64,000 bases of DNA from Chitinophaga eiseniae (GTDB taxonomy: Bacteria; Bacteroidota; Bacteroidia; Chitinophagales; Chitinophagaceae). The stretch covers positions 1,576,651 through 1,640,650 of the forward strand of contig NZ_FUWZ01000002.1 of assembly GCF_900167135.1 (NCBI RefSeq), given 5' to 3'. The notes under the pieces were generated by a model. That model did no database searches. It saw nothing but the letters and a program-made list of their open reading frames with translations, and was not told the DNA's origin. Both the position numbers and the translations under genes were made by a program. Shown in pieces: positions 26,912 to 35,778 of the stretch (position 1 is the first letter of the stretch; every line of letters begins with the position of its first letter).

Positions 26912-28393
26912 TTATCCTTTGTTGTTATTATCGGGCTTGGGTCTGGGTTTATGCCTTGGAGGCCGACGGTCCTGTTTGGGTTGTCCGCCTTGTCCCTGCT
27001 GGGCTCCCTGATTCTGAGGCTTTGGGCCCTGTTCCTGCCGTGGTTGTTGTTCACGGCCCTGTTTGGGTTGTCCGCCTTGCTGGCCTTGTCCCTGGCGTTG
27101 CTGGTGGCCTCCGCCGCCGCGTCCTTCCTGTTTGTTTTTACGATCAGGATGGTGGCGTTCGTGGCGTTCATGGCGCTGCTGGGCAGATTTTTGTTCCTGT
27201 TTAGGCTCGTTTTTGGGATGACCGCCCTGCTTCTGCTGCTGATCGGAAGCTTTTTGCTGTTTCTGACGGTCTTTATCCTTTTGTTTGCGCTTCTGTACTG
27301 TTTTTTCCAGTGATTTAAGGCTGATCTGGCCTACCACGTCGGCAAAGCCGAGGTCGGCTTCTTTGGGTTTGGCGGTCACCACTTCCACCGCTTTCAGTTC
27401 CTCAGGTTTAACACCCTGACGGTTGAGCTGGCGGATTTCCTTTACCCTGGTAATTGTCAGCGGATACTGTTTGTTGCTGCCCTCATAGGAGTACCACATG
27501 AGGCTTTTGAAGATATCCCTTTTCTGCAGATTGGCGACACCGGAGGAAGTTTCGATGGTGTCAGCGTCTTCAGGGAATTCCTTCAGCGCGTCGAGGTAGG
27601 TATCCAGCTCGTAGTTGAGGCAGCATTTCAGGCGGCCGCATTGACCGGACAGTTTCGCCTGATTGATGGACAGGTTCTGGTACCTGGCGGCGGTAGTGTT
27701 GACGCTTTTGAAGTCAGACAGCCAGGTAGAACAGCAGAGTTCGCGGCCGCAGCTGCCGATACCACCTACTTTTCCGGCTTCCTGGCGGGCGCCTATCTGG
27801 CGCATTTCCACCTTGGCGCGGAATTCAGAGGCATAAACCTTGATCAGCTCACGGAAATCCACACGATCGTCTGCGGTGTAGAAGAAGGTGGCTTTTCGGC
27901 CATCGGCCTGTATTTCCACTTCTGCCAGTTTCATTTCGAGGCCCAGGTTACGGGCAATAGCCCTTGATTTTATCAGGGCATCTTTTTCGCGGGCCTTGTT
28001 ATCGGCCATCCTTTGCAGGTCGTCGTTGCTCGAACGACGTAATACTTTTTTGATCTCGGGGGTGTCTTCAGCGCGCCTTTTCTTCATCTGAAGTTTTACC
28101 AGTTCGCCTGTCAGGCTCACCGTGCCAACATCAAAGCCGCTAACGCCTTCCACGGTCACCATCTCACCTTTGTCAAGGTGCTGTTTGGTGACATTGCGGA
28201 AGAAGTCCTTACGGCTGCCGTTGTTGAAACTTACTTCTATAATATCGAATGGTGCTAAGCTATCGCCAAGCGGAATATTGGACAGCCAGTCAAATACATT
28301 CAGTCGGTTACAACCTCCCGTACTGCATCCTCCATTACTCTTACATCCTGACGGCTTTCCCTCCACACCCGTACCACATCCGGCACAAGCCAT
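26912..28393 (-). CDS. PSP1-domain (RicT/YaaT-like) protein with long basic tail
   Basis: 493 residues. In Firmicutes RicT (YaaT) works with RicA and RicF and carries a [4Fe-4S] cluster. Here the N-terminus is cysteine-rich (CAGCG, CKSNGGCSTGGC), the PSP1 core has the paired motifs GSCGRELCCSTWL and GQCGRLKCCLNYE, and from about residue 360 the chain becomes a low-complexity tail rich in Gln, Lys, Arg, Pro and Gly (about 130 residues), presumably disordered. The tail is much longer than in Firmicute RicT. Upstream lies holB, a frequent neighbour of PSP1 genes. Confidence 0.88.
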   Translation of the reverse strand: MACAGCGTGVEGKPSGCKSNGGCSTGGCNRLNVFDWLSNIPLGDSLAPFDIIEVSFNNGSRKDFFRNVTKQHLDKGEMVTVEGVSGFDVGTVSLTGELVKLQMKKRRAEDTPEIKKVLRRSSNDDLQRMADNKAREKDALIKSRAIARNLGLEMKLAEVEIQADGRKATFFYTADDRVDFRELIKVYASEFRAKVEMRQIGARQEAGKVGGIGSCGRELCCSTWLSDFKSVNTTAARYQNLSINQAKLSGQCGRLKCCLNYELDTYLDALKEFPEDADTIETSSGVANLQKRDIFKSLMWYSYEGSNKQYPLTITRVKEIRQLNRQGVKPEELKAVEVVTAKPKEADLGFADVVGQISLKSLEKTVQKRKQKDKDRQKQQKASDQQQKQGGHPKNEPKQEQKSAQQRHERHERHHPDRKNKQEGRGGGGHQQRQGQGQQGGQPKQGREQQPRQEQGPKPQNQGAQQGQGGQPKQDRRPPRHKPRPKPDNNNKG

Positions 28394-28540
28394 ATTAGTA
28401 ATTAGTTTAAATTTTATAAATAAGCATTTCAGGTTACTCCAATCCTTTAAAATACGCTTTTCCCTTCAGAAAAACAAAAAGGACGGGAGATGACAAAGGT
28501 AAGGAAATGCTATGACAAGAGGAGAGCGGCTTTCCGGTTA

Positions 28541-29680
28541 TTACAGAACGGGTAAAGGTTTCTTTTTGAATATATATTGTAGCTTGATAGACAATGCATG
28601 AAATAACATTTTAGCATTGGCATTTCGCTCGATATGATAATATGCATTGTCCAGCTCATCGGCAATGAGCCGGGTTTGTTCCAGATTGGCCAGTTTCGCC
28701 AGCTTACCGGCAAAATCTACTTCTTCGTCTGAAAAAGCGAGCTGGGCCTTTTCAATATACTGAAGGCGGATGGTATGTTCCAGCAGGTTGATGAAATACC
28801 GCAGGAACTGTTTCTGATTTTCACGGCCTGTTTTGGCGCTGGAGATTGCTTCGATCCATTCCTGCAGCGCCACCCGGTTGCCGGTAAACAGATAGTTGAG
28901 CCAGTTACGCAGCAGTTCATGGTAGTCGTCATCGGAATGCTGCAGCAAAAAGATAGCCTCCCGGTAATTGCCCGCCGTAATAGTGGCAACCTGTCGGGCT
29001 TTGGCAGCCGGAACTTTCGCCCTTTCCGTCAGGGCTTTTTCCATATCCTCCCGGGTCAGCGGGTTTATTTTCACCAGATGCGTACGGGACAGGATGGTAG
29101 CCAGGATCTGTTCCTGATTTTCTGCAATCAGGATAAACAGCGTATTGGCCGGTGGTTCCTCTATCAGCTTTAGCAGCCGGTTGCCCTCGTTACCGAGGTA
29201 TTCCGGCATCCACATCAGCAGGATCTTATAACCGCTTTCAAAACTCTTCAGGTTCAGCTTCCGGATAATATCCTGGCACTCGTTAGCCGTAATATTCCCC
29301 TGTTTGTTTTCAGCCCCGATAAACTGCAGCCAGTCATAGGCATTGCCATATGGATTGGTAGTCACAAACTCCCGCCATTCGGAAATATAATCCGTGCTGA
29401 CAGGTTTGTCACCTGGTTTTCGGGGTATCACCGGATAGGAGTAGTGAATATCGGGGTGTATATGCTGCGCCGCTTTCAGGCAGGATGAACACTGGCCGCA
29501 GGCATCGTGCGCCTGCTTGTTTTCACATACCAGGTACTGGGTGAAGGCCAGTCCCAGCGGTAAACCGCCGGCTCCTTCGGGGGCCAGTAATATCATCGCA
29601 TGACTGAGGCGGTTCTGTTGTATGGATTGTATCAGCTGCTGTTGTGCCGCTGCCTGTCCTATGATCTCCGAAAAAAGCAT
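28541..29680 (-). CDS. holB: DNA polymerase III subunit delta'
   Basis: Clamp-loader subunit, AAA+ fold, 379 residues. N-terminal GQAAAQQQLIQSIQQNRLSHA, a degenerate P-loop (PEGAGGLPLG, without the GKT of an active ATPase, as in other delta' subunits), zinc-binding cysteines CxGQCSSC with an upstream Cys, sensor region NRLLKLIEEPPANTLFIL, and an arginine-finger-type segment ILSRTHLV. 147 nt upstream of, and on the same strand as, the RicT-type gene. Confidence 0.93.
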   Translation of the reverse strand: MLFSEIIGQAAAQQQLIQSIQQNRLSHAMILLAPEGAGGLPLGLAFTQYLVCENKQAHDACGQCSSCLKAAQHIHPDIHYSYPVIPRKPGDKPVSTDYISEWREFVTTNPYGNAYDWLQFIGAENKQGNITANECQDIIRKLNLKSFESGYKILLMWMPEYLGNEGNRLLKLIEEPPANTLFILIAENQEQILATILSRTHLVKINPLTREDMEKALTERAKVPAAKARQVATITAGNYREAIFLLQHSDDDYHELLRNWLNYLFTGNRVALQEWIEAISSAKTGRENQKQFLRYFINLLEHTIRLQYIEKAQLAFSDEEVDFAGKLAKLANLEQTRLIADELDNAYYHIERNANAKMLFHALSIKLQYIFKKKPLPVL

Positions 29681-29714
29681 GGACGCAAGATACTGAAAAG
29701 GGGCTAATCACCGG

Positions 29715-30263
29715 TTAGGGTAATGTCACATAACAAGCATTCTGGAACGTGCCGGAGCCGGTAACCTTATGGTTGTCCGCCTCAAAATAAAAAGTGCCGC
29801 TTACTTTTTTCAGTTTGGTATTGATAAAAGTAATGGTGATACTGGAGGTGTCGGTACGCAGGTAGTCAAAGTCTGCAGAGTTATTGATGGCTGCAACCAC
29901 CAGGCCACCCTGCAACCGGCGGGCTTTGGAGTATACGTATGTTTTCAGCTTCAGGCTGTCGTTGCCGATGGCAGGGTCGCCGTAAGGGCCGTCCATCAGG
30001 TTCAACACGAGCTTAAAGCTGTCATTGACCGCCTCGATGCTCAGGAACTTAACGCCGCCGCTGTCCAGCTGTTGCCGGAACAAGGTGCTGGTGGAAAGGT
30101 TCATGGAACGGGTGGTGTTCTGAACAGTGCCAGTCATCGTCATTTCGGGGCATGAAAGAATTGGTGTGTCTATGTTGCGCTGGCAGGCGGCCATGCACAA
30201 CATTACCACCGTAGAAACCAGGACTACGGTTTTTTTGCGGTGTACGGAATGTTGGTTTTTCAT
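29715..30263 (-). CDS. Small lipoprotein, DUF6252-like
   Basis: 182 residues from the ATG that begins MKNQHSVHRKKTVVL; the frame stays open 39 nt further upstream without signal-peptide character. Lipobox CMAAC (Cys about 27). The rest is beta-rich with a C-terminal VSGTFYFEADNHKVTGSGTF, a pattern seen in Bacteroidota DUF6252-type lipoproteins (tentative). Function unknown. Confidence 0.7.
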   Translation of the reverse strand: MKNQHSVHRKKTVVLVSTVVMLCMAACQRNIDTPILSCPEMTMTGTVQNTTRSMNLSTSTLFRQQLDSGGVKFLSIEAVNDSFKLVLNLMDGPYGDPAIGNDSLKLKTYVYSKARRLQGGLVVAAINNSADFDYLRTDTSSITITFINTKLKKVSGTFYFEADNHKVTGSGTFQNACYVTLP

Positions 30264-30375
30264 CTGTATTATGTATCCACTTGTTGTAATGTTCTCAGGC
30301 ACGCTAACGTATAGGTATATACGCAGGCGTGTGGCATTTTATTACACTAAGTTGGCAAAAGGCAGGGAGGTAATG

Positions 30376-30897
30376 CTATTTTTCAATGGCAGCAATTACT
30401 TCCGGTGCATCCGGTTGTGTTTTGGGTGAAAACACAGCAATGAGATTCCCTTTTTCATCCAGTAAGTATTTCTGGAAATTCCACTTAACGTCTGCCGGCT
30501 CCAGGTGTTTGGCTTTGCTTTCTTCCAGCAACCATTTATACAGCGGGTGGATATTATCCCCTTTTACTGATATTTTGGCGGCCATGGGAAAGGTGACAGC
30601 ATATTCTTTGGTGCAGAAGGACTTGATTTCTGCGTTAGTGCCAGGCTCCTGTGAGCCGAAATTATTCGCCGGGAAACCCACGATGACGAGCTTATCCTGG
30701 TATTTCTGATATATTTTCTCCAAACCTGCATATTGTGGGGTATTGCCACAAAGGGAGGCAGTGTTGACAATCATTATTTTTTTACCCTTAAAACGGGAGA
30801 AATCAATTTTGCCCCCGTCAACTGCATCTACTTTAAACTCGTAGATACGCGGACCTACAAATAACAGAAGGACCCAAAGTATGGCCAGTCTCAACAT
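30376..30897 (-). CDS. Glutathione peroxidase family protein (thiol peroxidase)
   Basis: 173 residues. Reduces peroxides with a cysteine in the selenocysteine position: Cys50 in NTASLCGNTPQY. Rest of the tetrad: Gln83 in NNFGSQEPGT, Trp139 and Asn140 in VKWNFQKYL. An N-terminal hydrophobic stretch (3-15) suggests export or a membrane anchor. As in most bacterial members, thioredoxin rather than glutathione is the likely reductant (family knowledge). A resolving-type Cys95 is present in IKSFC. Confidence 0.93.
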   Translation of the reverse strand: MLRLAILWVLLLFVGPRIYEFKVDAVDGGKIDFSRFKGKKIMIVNTASLCGNTPQYAGLEKIYQKYQDKLVIVGFPANNFGSQEPGTNAEIKSFCTKEYAVTFPMAAKISVKGDNIHPLYKWLLEESKAKHLEPADVKWNFQKYLLDEKGNLIAVFSPKTQPDAPEVIAAIEK

Positions 30898-31003
30898 AAA
30901 TAATATTTTTAGAGGGAATGATCGGTGGTAGTAAAGTCAGCGTGTAACGGACTTTACGGTGTAAAGATACGCATCCGCAGGAACAAAAAGAATTAACTTT
31001 TTG

Positions 31004-31693
31004 TTAGCCCGAAGTCCAGGCCAGGCAACAGATGCTGACGGTTGCGCCGGCCTCTGCCAAGGCCTGTCCGGCGGCTTCTGTGGTGGCGCCGGTAGTAATA
31101 ACATCATCTATCAGCAGTACATGCCTGCCCGTTAGTAGCGCAGGGTTGGCCTTAAAAACCGTTTTCACATTTTCCCAACGGCTGGTCCTGCTTTTCCTGG
31201 TTTGCGTACCGGTGTATTGGACCCGTTGCAGCGCATGGGGAAGCACCGGTTTGTCCATAACGGCACCAATGCCTTCGGCCAGCAACGCTGCCTGGTTGTA
31301 GCCCCGTTCCTTCTCTTTCCGGGGAAAGAGCGGTACCGGCACCAGGCAGTCGGCAGCCATCGCCAGATGGCCCGACCGTAATATATAGCCCGCCTGTTTT
31401 CCCAGCCAGCCGGCAATGTCTTTTCGCTGATGATATTTGAACTGGTGGACCAGCTGCTGCAATCCCGATTGCTGACTGTAATAATAAATGGCCACGGCAT
31501 GGGCCACCGGAAGGCGTCCGCGGAAAATATCCGCTACCGGGTTGTCTGCATAGTGGTGAAAGCCTGTCAGTGGAAGGCTGTCGTGGCAATGCAGACACAA
31601 CAGGTCGCCGGCAGCAGGCAGTTCCGTTCCGCAGATTTCACAGCAGTGCGGATAAAACAATTGTACCAACGGAGATAACAAACGGGTAAACAT
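31004..31693 (-). CDS. ComF-family phosphoribosyltransferase-like protein
   Basis: 229 residues. N-terminal zinc-finger cysteines (CCEICGTEL and CLHC), then a type-I PRTase fold with the PRPP loop VLLIDDVITTGATTEAAG (about 195-212) and VPVPLFPRKEKERGYNQAALLAEG, diagnostic for ComF. In competent bacteria ComF takes part in DNA uptake processing; here it lies 19 nt downstream of radA, suggesting co-transcription with a recombination gene. Confidence 0.92.
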   Translation of the reverse strand: MFTRLLSPLVQLFYPHCCEICGTELPAAGDLLCLHCHDSLPLTGFHHYADNPVADIFRGRLPVAHAVAIYYYSQQSGLQQLVHQFKYHQRKDIAGWLGKQAGYILRSGHLAMAADCLVPVPLFPRKEKERGYNQAALLAEGIGAVMDKPVLPHALQRVQYTGTQTRKSRTSRWENVKTVFKANPALLTGRHVLLIDDVITTGATTEAAGQALAEAGATVSICCLAWTSG

Positions 31694-31712
31694 CGGGTTA
31701 GTATGAGGTGTA

Positions 31713-33089
31713 TCAGAATAATTGTTGATATACTTCTTCCACTCTTCCTACCGGCACCACTTCTATATTGAATTTGCTGAGATCTATTCCTTTTTTATTA
31801 TAACGGGAGATAAATATTTTATGAAAGCCGAGTTTTTCCGCTTCTGCAATACGTTGTTCGATACGGTTGACAGCCCTGATTTCGCCACTCAGGCCTACTT
31901 CTCCGGCGAAGCATATTTTATTGGCGATGGCGTTGTCTTCATAAGAGGAGAGCAGCGCGCAGAGTACGGCGAGGTCAATGGCCGGGTCTTCCACACGAAT
32001 GCCGCCGGCGATGTTAAGGAAAACGTCTTTCACGCCAAAGTGGAAGCCGCCGCGTTTTTCCAGTACGGCCAGCAGCAGTTGCAGGCGGCGCAGGTCGAAG
32101 CCGGTGGCGGTACGTTGCGGCGTGCCGTAAACAGATTGGGTGACGAGCGCCTGCACTTCCACCAGCAGCGGACGAAGCCCCTCCATGGTAGCGGCGATAG
32201 CGACACCACTCAATAGGTCGTCCCGTTGGGAGATCAGTATTTCAGAAGGGTTGGTCACCTGCCGGAGACCGGTGCCGGTCATCTCATAAATGCCCAGTTC
32301 AGCAGTAGAGCCGAACCTGTTTTTGATGGTGCGCAGTATGCGATAGGCATAGTGCTGATCGCCTTCGAACTGCAGTACAGTGTCCACCATGTGTTCCAGT
32401 ACTTTGGGGCCTGCAATGGAACCGTCTTTGGTGATGTGACCGATAAGGAAGACGGGGGTGTTGCTTTCTTTGGCGAAGCGTTGTAATTCCGCAGTGGTCT
32501 CCCTGATTTGTGACACGCTGCCAGGTGCCGATTCTATCAGCGGTGTATGTAGTGTCTGAATGGAATCTACGATCACCAGTTGCGGCTGTAGTTTTTTTAT
32601 TTCAGCGAAGATGGTTTGCGTAGATGTTTCTGTGAGCAGATAAAACTGATCGTTGGTATTCTTGATGCGATCGGCCCGCATTTTTATTTGTTGTTCGCTT
32701 TCTTCGCCGCTGATATAAAGTGTTTTTATTTGTTTCAGCTGCAGGGCATTTTGCAGGAAGAGCGTGGATTTGCCGATGCCGGGTTCTCCGCCTACAAGTA
32801 CAAGTGAGCCGGCAACGATACCGCCGCCGAGTACACGATTCAGTTCATTGTCGGGCGTCAATAACCTCTTCTCCTCGTTGGTAACTACTTCAGAGAGATT
32901 GACTATTTTCTGGGTGCGGCCGTTGCCGCCGTCGTTGTTTTTCCAGTCGTGCTGTTTGCCGGGAATATCTTTCTGCACTCTTTCTTCAACGAAGGTGTTC
33001 CATTGTCCGCAACTCGGACATTTACCATTCCATTTTGCAGATTCGTATCCGCATTGCTGGCAAAAAAAAGCGGTTCTTATTTTACTCAT
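31713..33089 (-). CDS. radA: DNA repair protein RadA
   Basis: 458-residue RecA-like ATPase that drives branch migration in recombination. N-terminal zinc motif CQQCGYESAKWNGKCPSC, Walker A GEPGIGKST (about 103-111), Walker B LVIVDSIQT, the RadA-specific KNRFG motif in TIKNRFGSTAELG, and a C-terminal Lon-protease-like domain (about 300-458). Full length. Followed closely by comF. Confidence 0.97.
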   Translation of the reverse strand: MSKIRTAFFCQQCGYESAKWNGKCPSCGQWNTFVEERVQKDIPGKQHDWKNNDGGNGRTQKIVNLSEVVTNEEKRLLTPDNELNRVLGGGIVAGSLVLVGGEPGIGKSTLFLQNALQLKQIKTLYISGEESEQQIKMRADRIKNTNDQFYLLTETSTQTIFAEIKKLQPQLVIVDSIQTLHTPLIESAPGSVSQIRETTAELQRFAKESNTPVFLIGHITKDGSIAGPKVLEHMVDTVLQFEGDQHYAYRILRTIKNRFGSTAELGIYEMTGTGLRQVTNPSEILISQRDDLLSGVAIAATMEGLRPLLVEVQALVTQSVYGTPQRTATGFDLRRLQLLLAVLEKRGGFHFGVKDVFLNIAGGIRVEDPAIDLAVLCALLSSYEDNAIANKICFAGEVGLSGEIRAVNRIEQRIAEAEKLGFHKIFISRYNKKGIDLSKFNIEVVPVGRVEEVYQQLF

Positions 33090-33648
33090 AATATTTTTGA
33101 AACAGGATGTTACAAAGTAAGTGGTTTTGTAAAAAAACGGGGGTGAAATGTTAACGTGAAAGGCTAAAAAAGGGGGGTATCGGGTACTTAAAAGAGAAAA
33201 GAGCCAAACGGAAGATTCCGTTGACTCTTTCTACTTACTAACCCATTAAATTCAGGTCTAAATTACAAAATGGCTTCAGAATAAAAAAGTTTATTTGATT
33301 GATGTGAATAACTTTTGATTGATTTTCGTAATGTAAGAAAGTGGCTGCCAACGCCTGTTTCAGGCCATAAATTGTCCAATATTACTTTCATTGGCAACTC
33401 GTAAAATGTTGATAAATAGGATTGATGTTGAGGATTTTTGCATATGAAAAAATTAACATAAGATGAGCGGTGAGTTCTGCCAAACCGGCCGTTTTTTCAG
33501 GTAAATTTCTTAAAAAAAGACAAAATGACAGTGTTAAATTTCTGTATGAAAGGTCACAGGCGAGGTTGGCAGGAAAACTCTTAAATAAAACTTAAAACGG
33601 GGTATCTGGATAGAAATTTGTGCGTACAGCACCATCAAATGTATAAGT
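33090..33648. other. 559-bp gene-free stretch upstream of radA
   Basis: AT-rich and without a credible reading frame. It contains the radA promoter region (near-match TTACTTTG on the minus strand at 33113-33120), a strong hairpin with minus-strand T-tract (33190-33230) and, further upstream on that strand, a near-match -7 element (33258-33265). No tRNA-like cloverleaf was seen. Confidence 0.45.
33190..33230 (-). terminator. Orphan terminator-like hairpin upstream of radA
   Basis: Outer arms AAAGAG (33198-33203) and CTCTTT (33225-33230), inner arms AACGGA (33207-33212) and TCCGTT (33217-33222). On the minus strand the stem is followed by a pyrimidine-rich tract with many T. No minus-strand gene ends before it within 400 bp, so it may end a short RNA or act as an attenuator. 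Confidence 0.55.
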
Positions 33649-34338
33649 ATGACACCAGGAATCATGTTTGTTTCGCTGATTTTTGTGGGGATCAGCTTTC
33701 TTGTCAGTTATGTATTAAAGAGTAAGTTCCGGGCCTACGCTGAGATACCAACCTCATCCGGACTTACAGGCAAGCAGATCGCGGAGAAAATGTTGAGGGA
33801 CAATAACATTTACGATGTCCAGGTACTGTCGGTAGACGGATTTTTATCGGATCACTATAATCCGGCCAATAAGACGGTCAACCTGAGTCCTGACGTATAT
33901 GCCGGGGCCAATGTGGCGGCAGCGTCCGTGGCGGCGCATGAATGCGGGCACGCGGTACAGCATGCGGCGGCTTATCCCTGGCTGGGCCTGCGTTCCCGGT
34001 TGGTGCCGGCAGTGCAGTTCAGCGCCTCGCTGGTACAATGGGTATTGCTGGGCGGCATCCTGCTGATTAATGTATTTCCCCAGTTGTTGCTGGCGGGTAT
34101 TGTCCTTTTCGGGATTACTACCGTGTTTTCGCTGATTACGCTCCCTGTGGAATTTGACGCTTCCCGCCGTGCGCTGGCATGGCTGGACCGTAGCCAGGTA
34201 ATGCGTCCGCAGGAGCATGACAAGGCTAAAAATGCCCTTTGGTGGGCGGCTATGACCTATGTGGTAGCGGCGCTGGCCTCCCTGGCCACCCTCTTCCAGT
34301 ATATACTACTATATATGGGCGCCCGCGACCGGCGATAA
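33649..34338 (+). CDS. Membrane zinc metallopeptidase (YugP-like, Zn_peptidase_2)
   Basis: 229 residues. N-terminal membrane segment (about 5-23), catalytic HExxH-type motif AAHECGHAVQH (His103, Glu104, His107) after TVNLSPDVYAGANVAAAS, two or three C-terminal membrane helices (about 125-180 and 205-225) and EFDASRRALAWL, which supplies the third ligand region in this family. Substrate unknown. Stands alone between two long intergenic stretches. Confidence 0.9.
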   Translation: MTPGIMFVSLIFVGISFLVSYVLKSKFRAYAEIPTSSGLTGKQIAEKMLRDNNIYDVQVLSVDGFLSDHYNPANKTVNLSPDVYAGANVAAASVAAHECGHAVQHAAAYPWLGLRSRLVPAVQFSASLVQWVLLGGILLINVFPQLLLAGIVLFGITTVFSLITLPVEFDASRRALAWLDRSQVMRPQEHDKAKNALWWAAMTYVVAALASLATLFQYILLYMGARDRR

Positions 34339-34362
34339 CCGTACTGAGCTGAAAATTAGGAG

Positions 34363-34388
34363 GGCTTTCCGGATGGGAAGCCTTTTTT
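34363..34388 (+). terminator. Terminator after the Zn-peptidase gene
   Basis: GGCTTTCC and GGAAGCC form an imperfect stem around GGATG, followed by six T. Confidence 0.65.
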
Positions 34389-34394
34389 GGTAGC

Positions 34395-34560
34395 TTTCTA
34401 CCTCTGTGTGGCAGTACTTTCCTGGCGGTGCCACCGTGGCAGTGCTATCCTTGCAGTACCACCCTGCCAGTATCCTCCCTGGCGGTGCCGCCGATACCAT
34501 CGCCGGAATCTCCCAGCCCTCCTGCCACCGATACCACCGCCGGCTTCGCCGGTGAGTATT
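34395..34560. repeat. GC-rich degenerate repeat tract
   Basis: Several imperfect copies of CTGGCGGTGCCACCG and shorter variants (CTGCCA, GCCACCGATACCACCG), much richer in GC than the flanking intergenic DNA. Reading frames exist on both strands, but they have repetitive Arg/Pro/Cys-rich composition with no gene character. The rest of the interval to 34800 shows no gene. Confidence 0.5.
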
Positions 34561-34804
34561 ATCTTTTTATAATATAGAAACAAAACATCTGCATAAGCAT
34601 TTAAAAAACAGCTGGTAGTTCAAAAACGGGGAGAAGTGGCGCCGGGAAAGCCCCCGGAGGCTGTGGTCGCTGTAGTGTCCCGCGGGGCGTCGTTTTTTAT
34701 TGTGTTAATAACTTTTATTCAAATTTTTTATTGAAAATCAATCAATTGCAAAGGTGTCTTTCAAAAAATAACCTAAAATGTATGGTTATTCAGAATAGTG
34801 AATG

Positions 34805-34832
34805 TACCTTTGCACTCCCCGTTACAGGGGGA
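34805..34832 (+). promoter_or_regulatory. rplM promoter -7 element and leader hairpin
   Basis: TACCTTTG (34805-34812) matches TAnnTTTG. Immediately after the expected start, TCCCC (34816-34820) pairs with GGGGA (34828-34832). A short hairpin in the leader of a ribosomal-protein operon is a candidate site for autoregulation by L13. Confidence 0.55.
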
Positions 34833-34868
34833 ATTGTTTACAAGACGTAATTTTTATCGTATACAACA

Positions 34869-35312
34869 ATGAACACATTAAGCTTTAAAACTAAATCGGC
34901 TAACGACGCTTACGTAAAGCGTGACTGGCATATAGTAGACGCTACTAACCTGACTCTGGGAAGAGTATGTGCGAAAATGGCAGCGATCCTGAGAGGTAAG
35001 AACAAGCCTTACTATACGCCTCATACTGATTGTGGTGATTATATCATCGTGATCAATGCGGAAAAAATTGCTTTGACCGGCAATAAAATGGCGGAAAAAG
35101 AATACATGCACTACACTGGTTACCCAGGTGGTCAGAGAGTTGAACTGGCTAAGGACCTGATCCGTCGCCGTCCTGAGGTGATGATTGAGAAGGCAATCAA
35201 AGGTATGCTGCCTAAGAACCGTCTCGGTCGTAAAATGTACAAAAAACTGTTTGTATACGCAGGTGCAGAGCATCCTCATGCAGCGCAGAAACCAAAACCA
35301 TTAACTTTCTAA
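34869..35312 (+). CDS. rplM: 50S ribosomal protein L13
   Basis: 147 residues. Conserved L13 landmarks: WHIVDATNLTLGRVCAKMA, LRGKNKPYYTPHTDCGD, VINAEKIALTGNKM and MLPKNRLGRKMYKKLFVYAG. Starts the rplM-rpsI pair (14-nt gap), the usual order in bacteria. The leader carries a small hairpin just after the promoter. Confidence 0.98.
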   Translation: MNTLSFKTKSANDAYVKRDWHIVDATNLTLGRVCAKMAAILRGKNKPYYTPHTDCGDYIIVINAEKIALTGNKMAEKEYMHYTGYPGGQRVELAKDLIRRRPEVMIEKAIKGMLPKNRLGRKMYKKLFVYAGAEHPHAAQKPKPLTF

Positions 35313-35326
35313 TTTTTCTCTGATAC

Positions 35327-35716
35327 ATGGAAAAGCAAAAAAATACAATAGGTCGTCGTAAGGAAGCTGTTGCCCGTGTGTATATCAACAAGGGTACCGG
35401 TAACATTACCGTAAACGACAAGGATTATAAAAACTACTTTTCTCTGATCTACCTGCAGAACCAGGTGGAACTGCCCTTCAAAACTATCGACGCGCTGGAT
35501 AAATTTGACGTGAAGATCAATGCACAGGGTGGTGGTATCAAAGGACAGGCAGAAGCGATTAAACTGGGTATTGCACGTGCACTGTGCGAAGTGAACATCG
35601 AGTTCCGTCCTGCACTGAAAGCAGCCGGTCTGCTGAAACGTGATCCGAGAAGCGTAGAACGTAAGAAACCAGGTAAAGCGAAAGCAAGAAGAAGCTTCCA
35701 GTTCTCTAAACGCTAA
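35327..35716 (+). CDS. rpsI: 30S ribosomal protein S9
   Basis: 129 residues. GRRKEAVARVYINKGTGNITVN at the N-terminus, GGGIKGQAEAIKLGIARALCE in the middle and the basic C-terminal tail RRSFQFSKR, whose last residues contact P-site tRNA in the ribosome. The C-terminal ..FSKR is the normal S9 ending. Followed 62 nt later by rpsB. Confidence 0.98.
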   Translation: MEKQKNTIGRRKEAVARVYINKGTGNITVNDKDYKNYFSLIYLQNQVELPFKTIDALDKFDVKINAQGGGIKGQAEAIKLGIARALCEVNIEFRPALKAAGLLKRDPRSVERKKPGKAKARRSFQFSKR

Positions 35717-35778
35717 TTTTGAGTACTTAGCAATTATCGCTAAACATTATTTGATCCTTTTAATTGAGCAATATAAAC

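Noticed and set aside
34387..34583. Arg/Pro/Cys-rich open frames on both strands
   Set aside because: They are by-products of the GC-rich repeat tract, overlap each other antisense and have no start signals.
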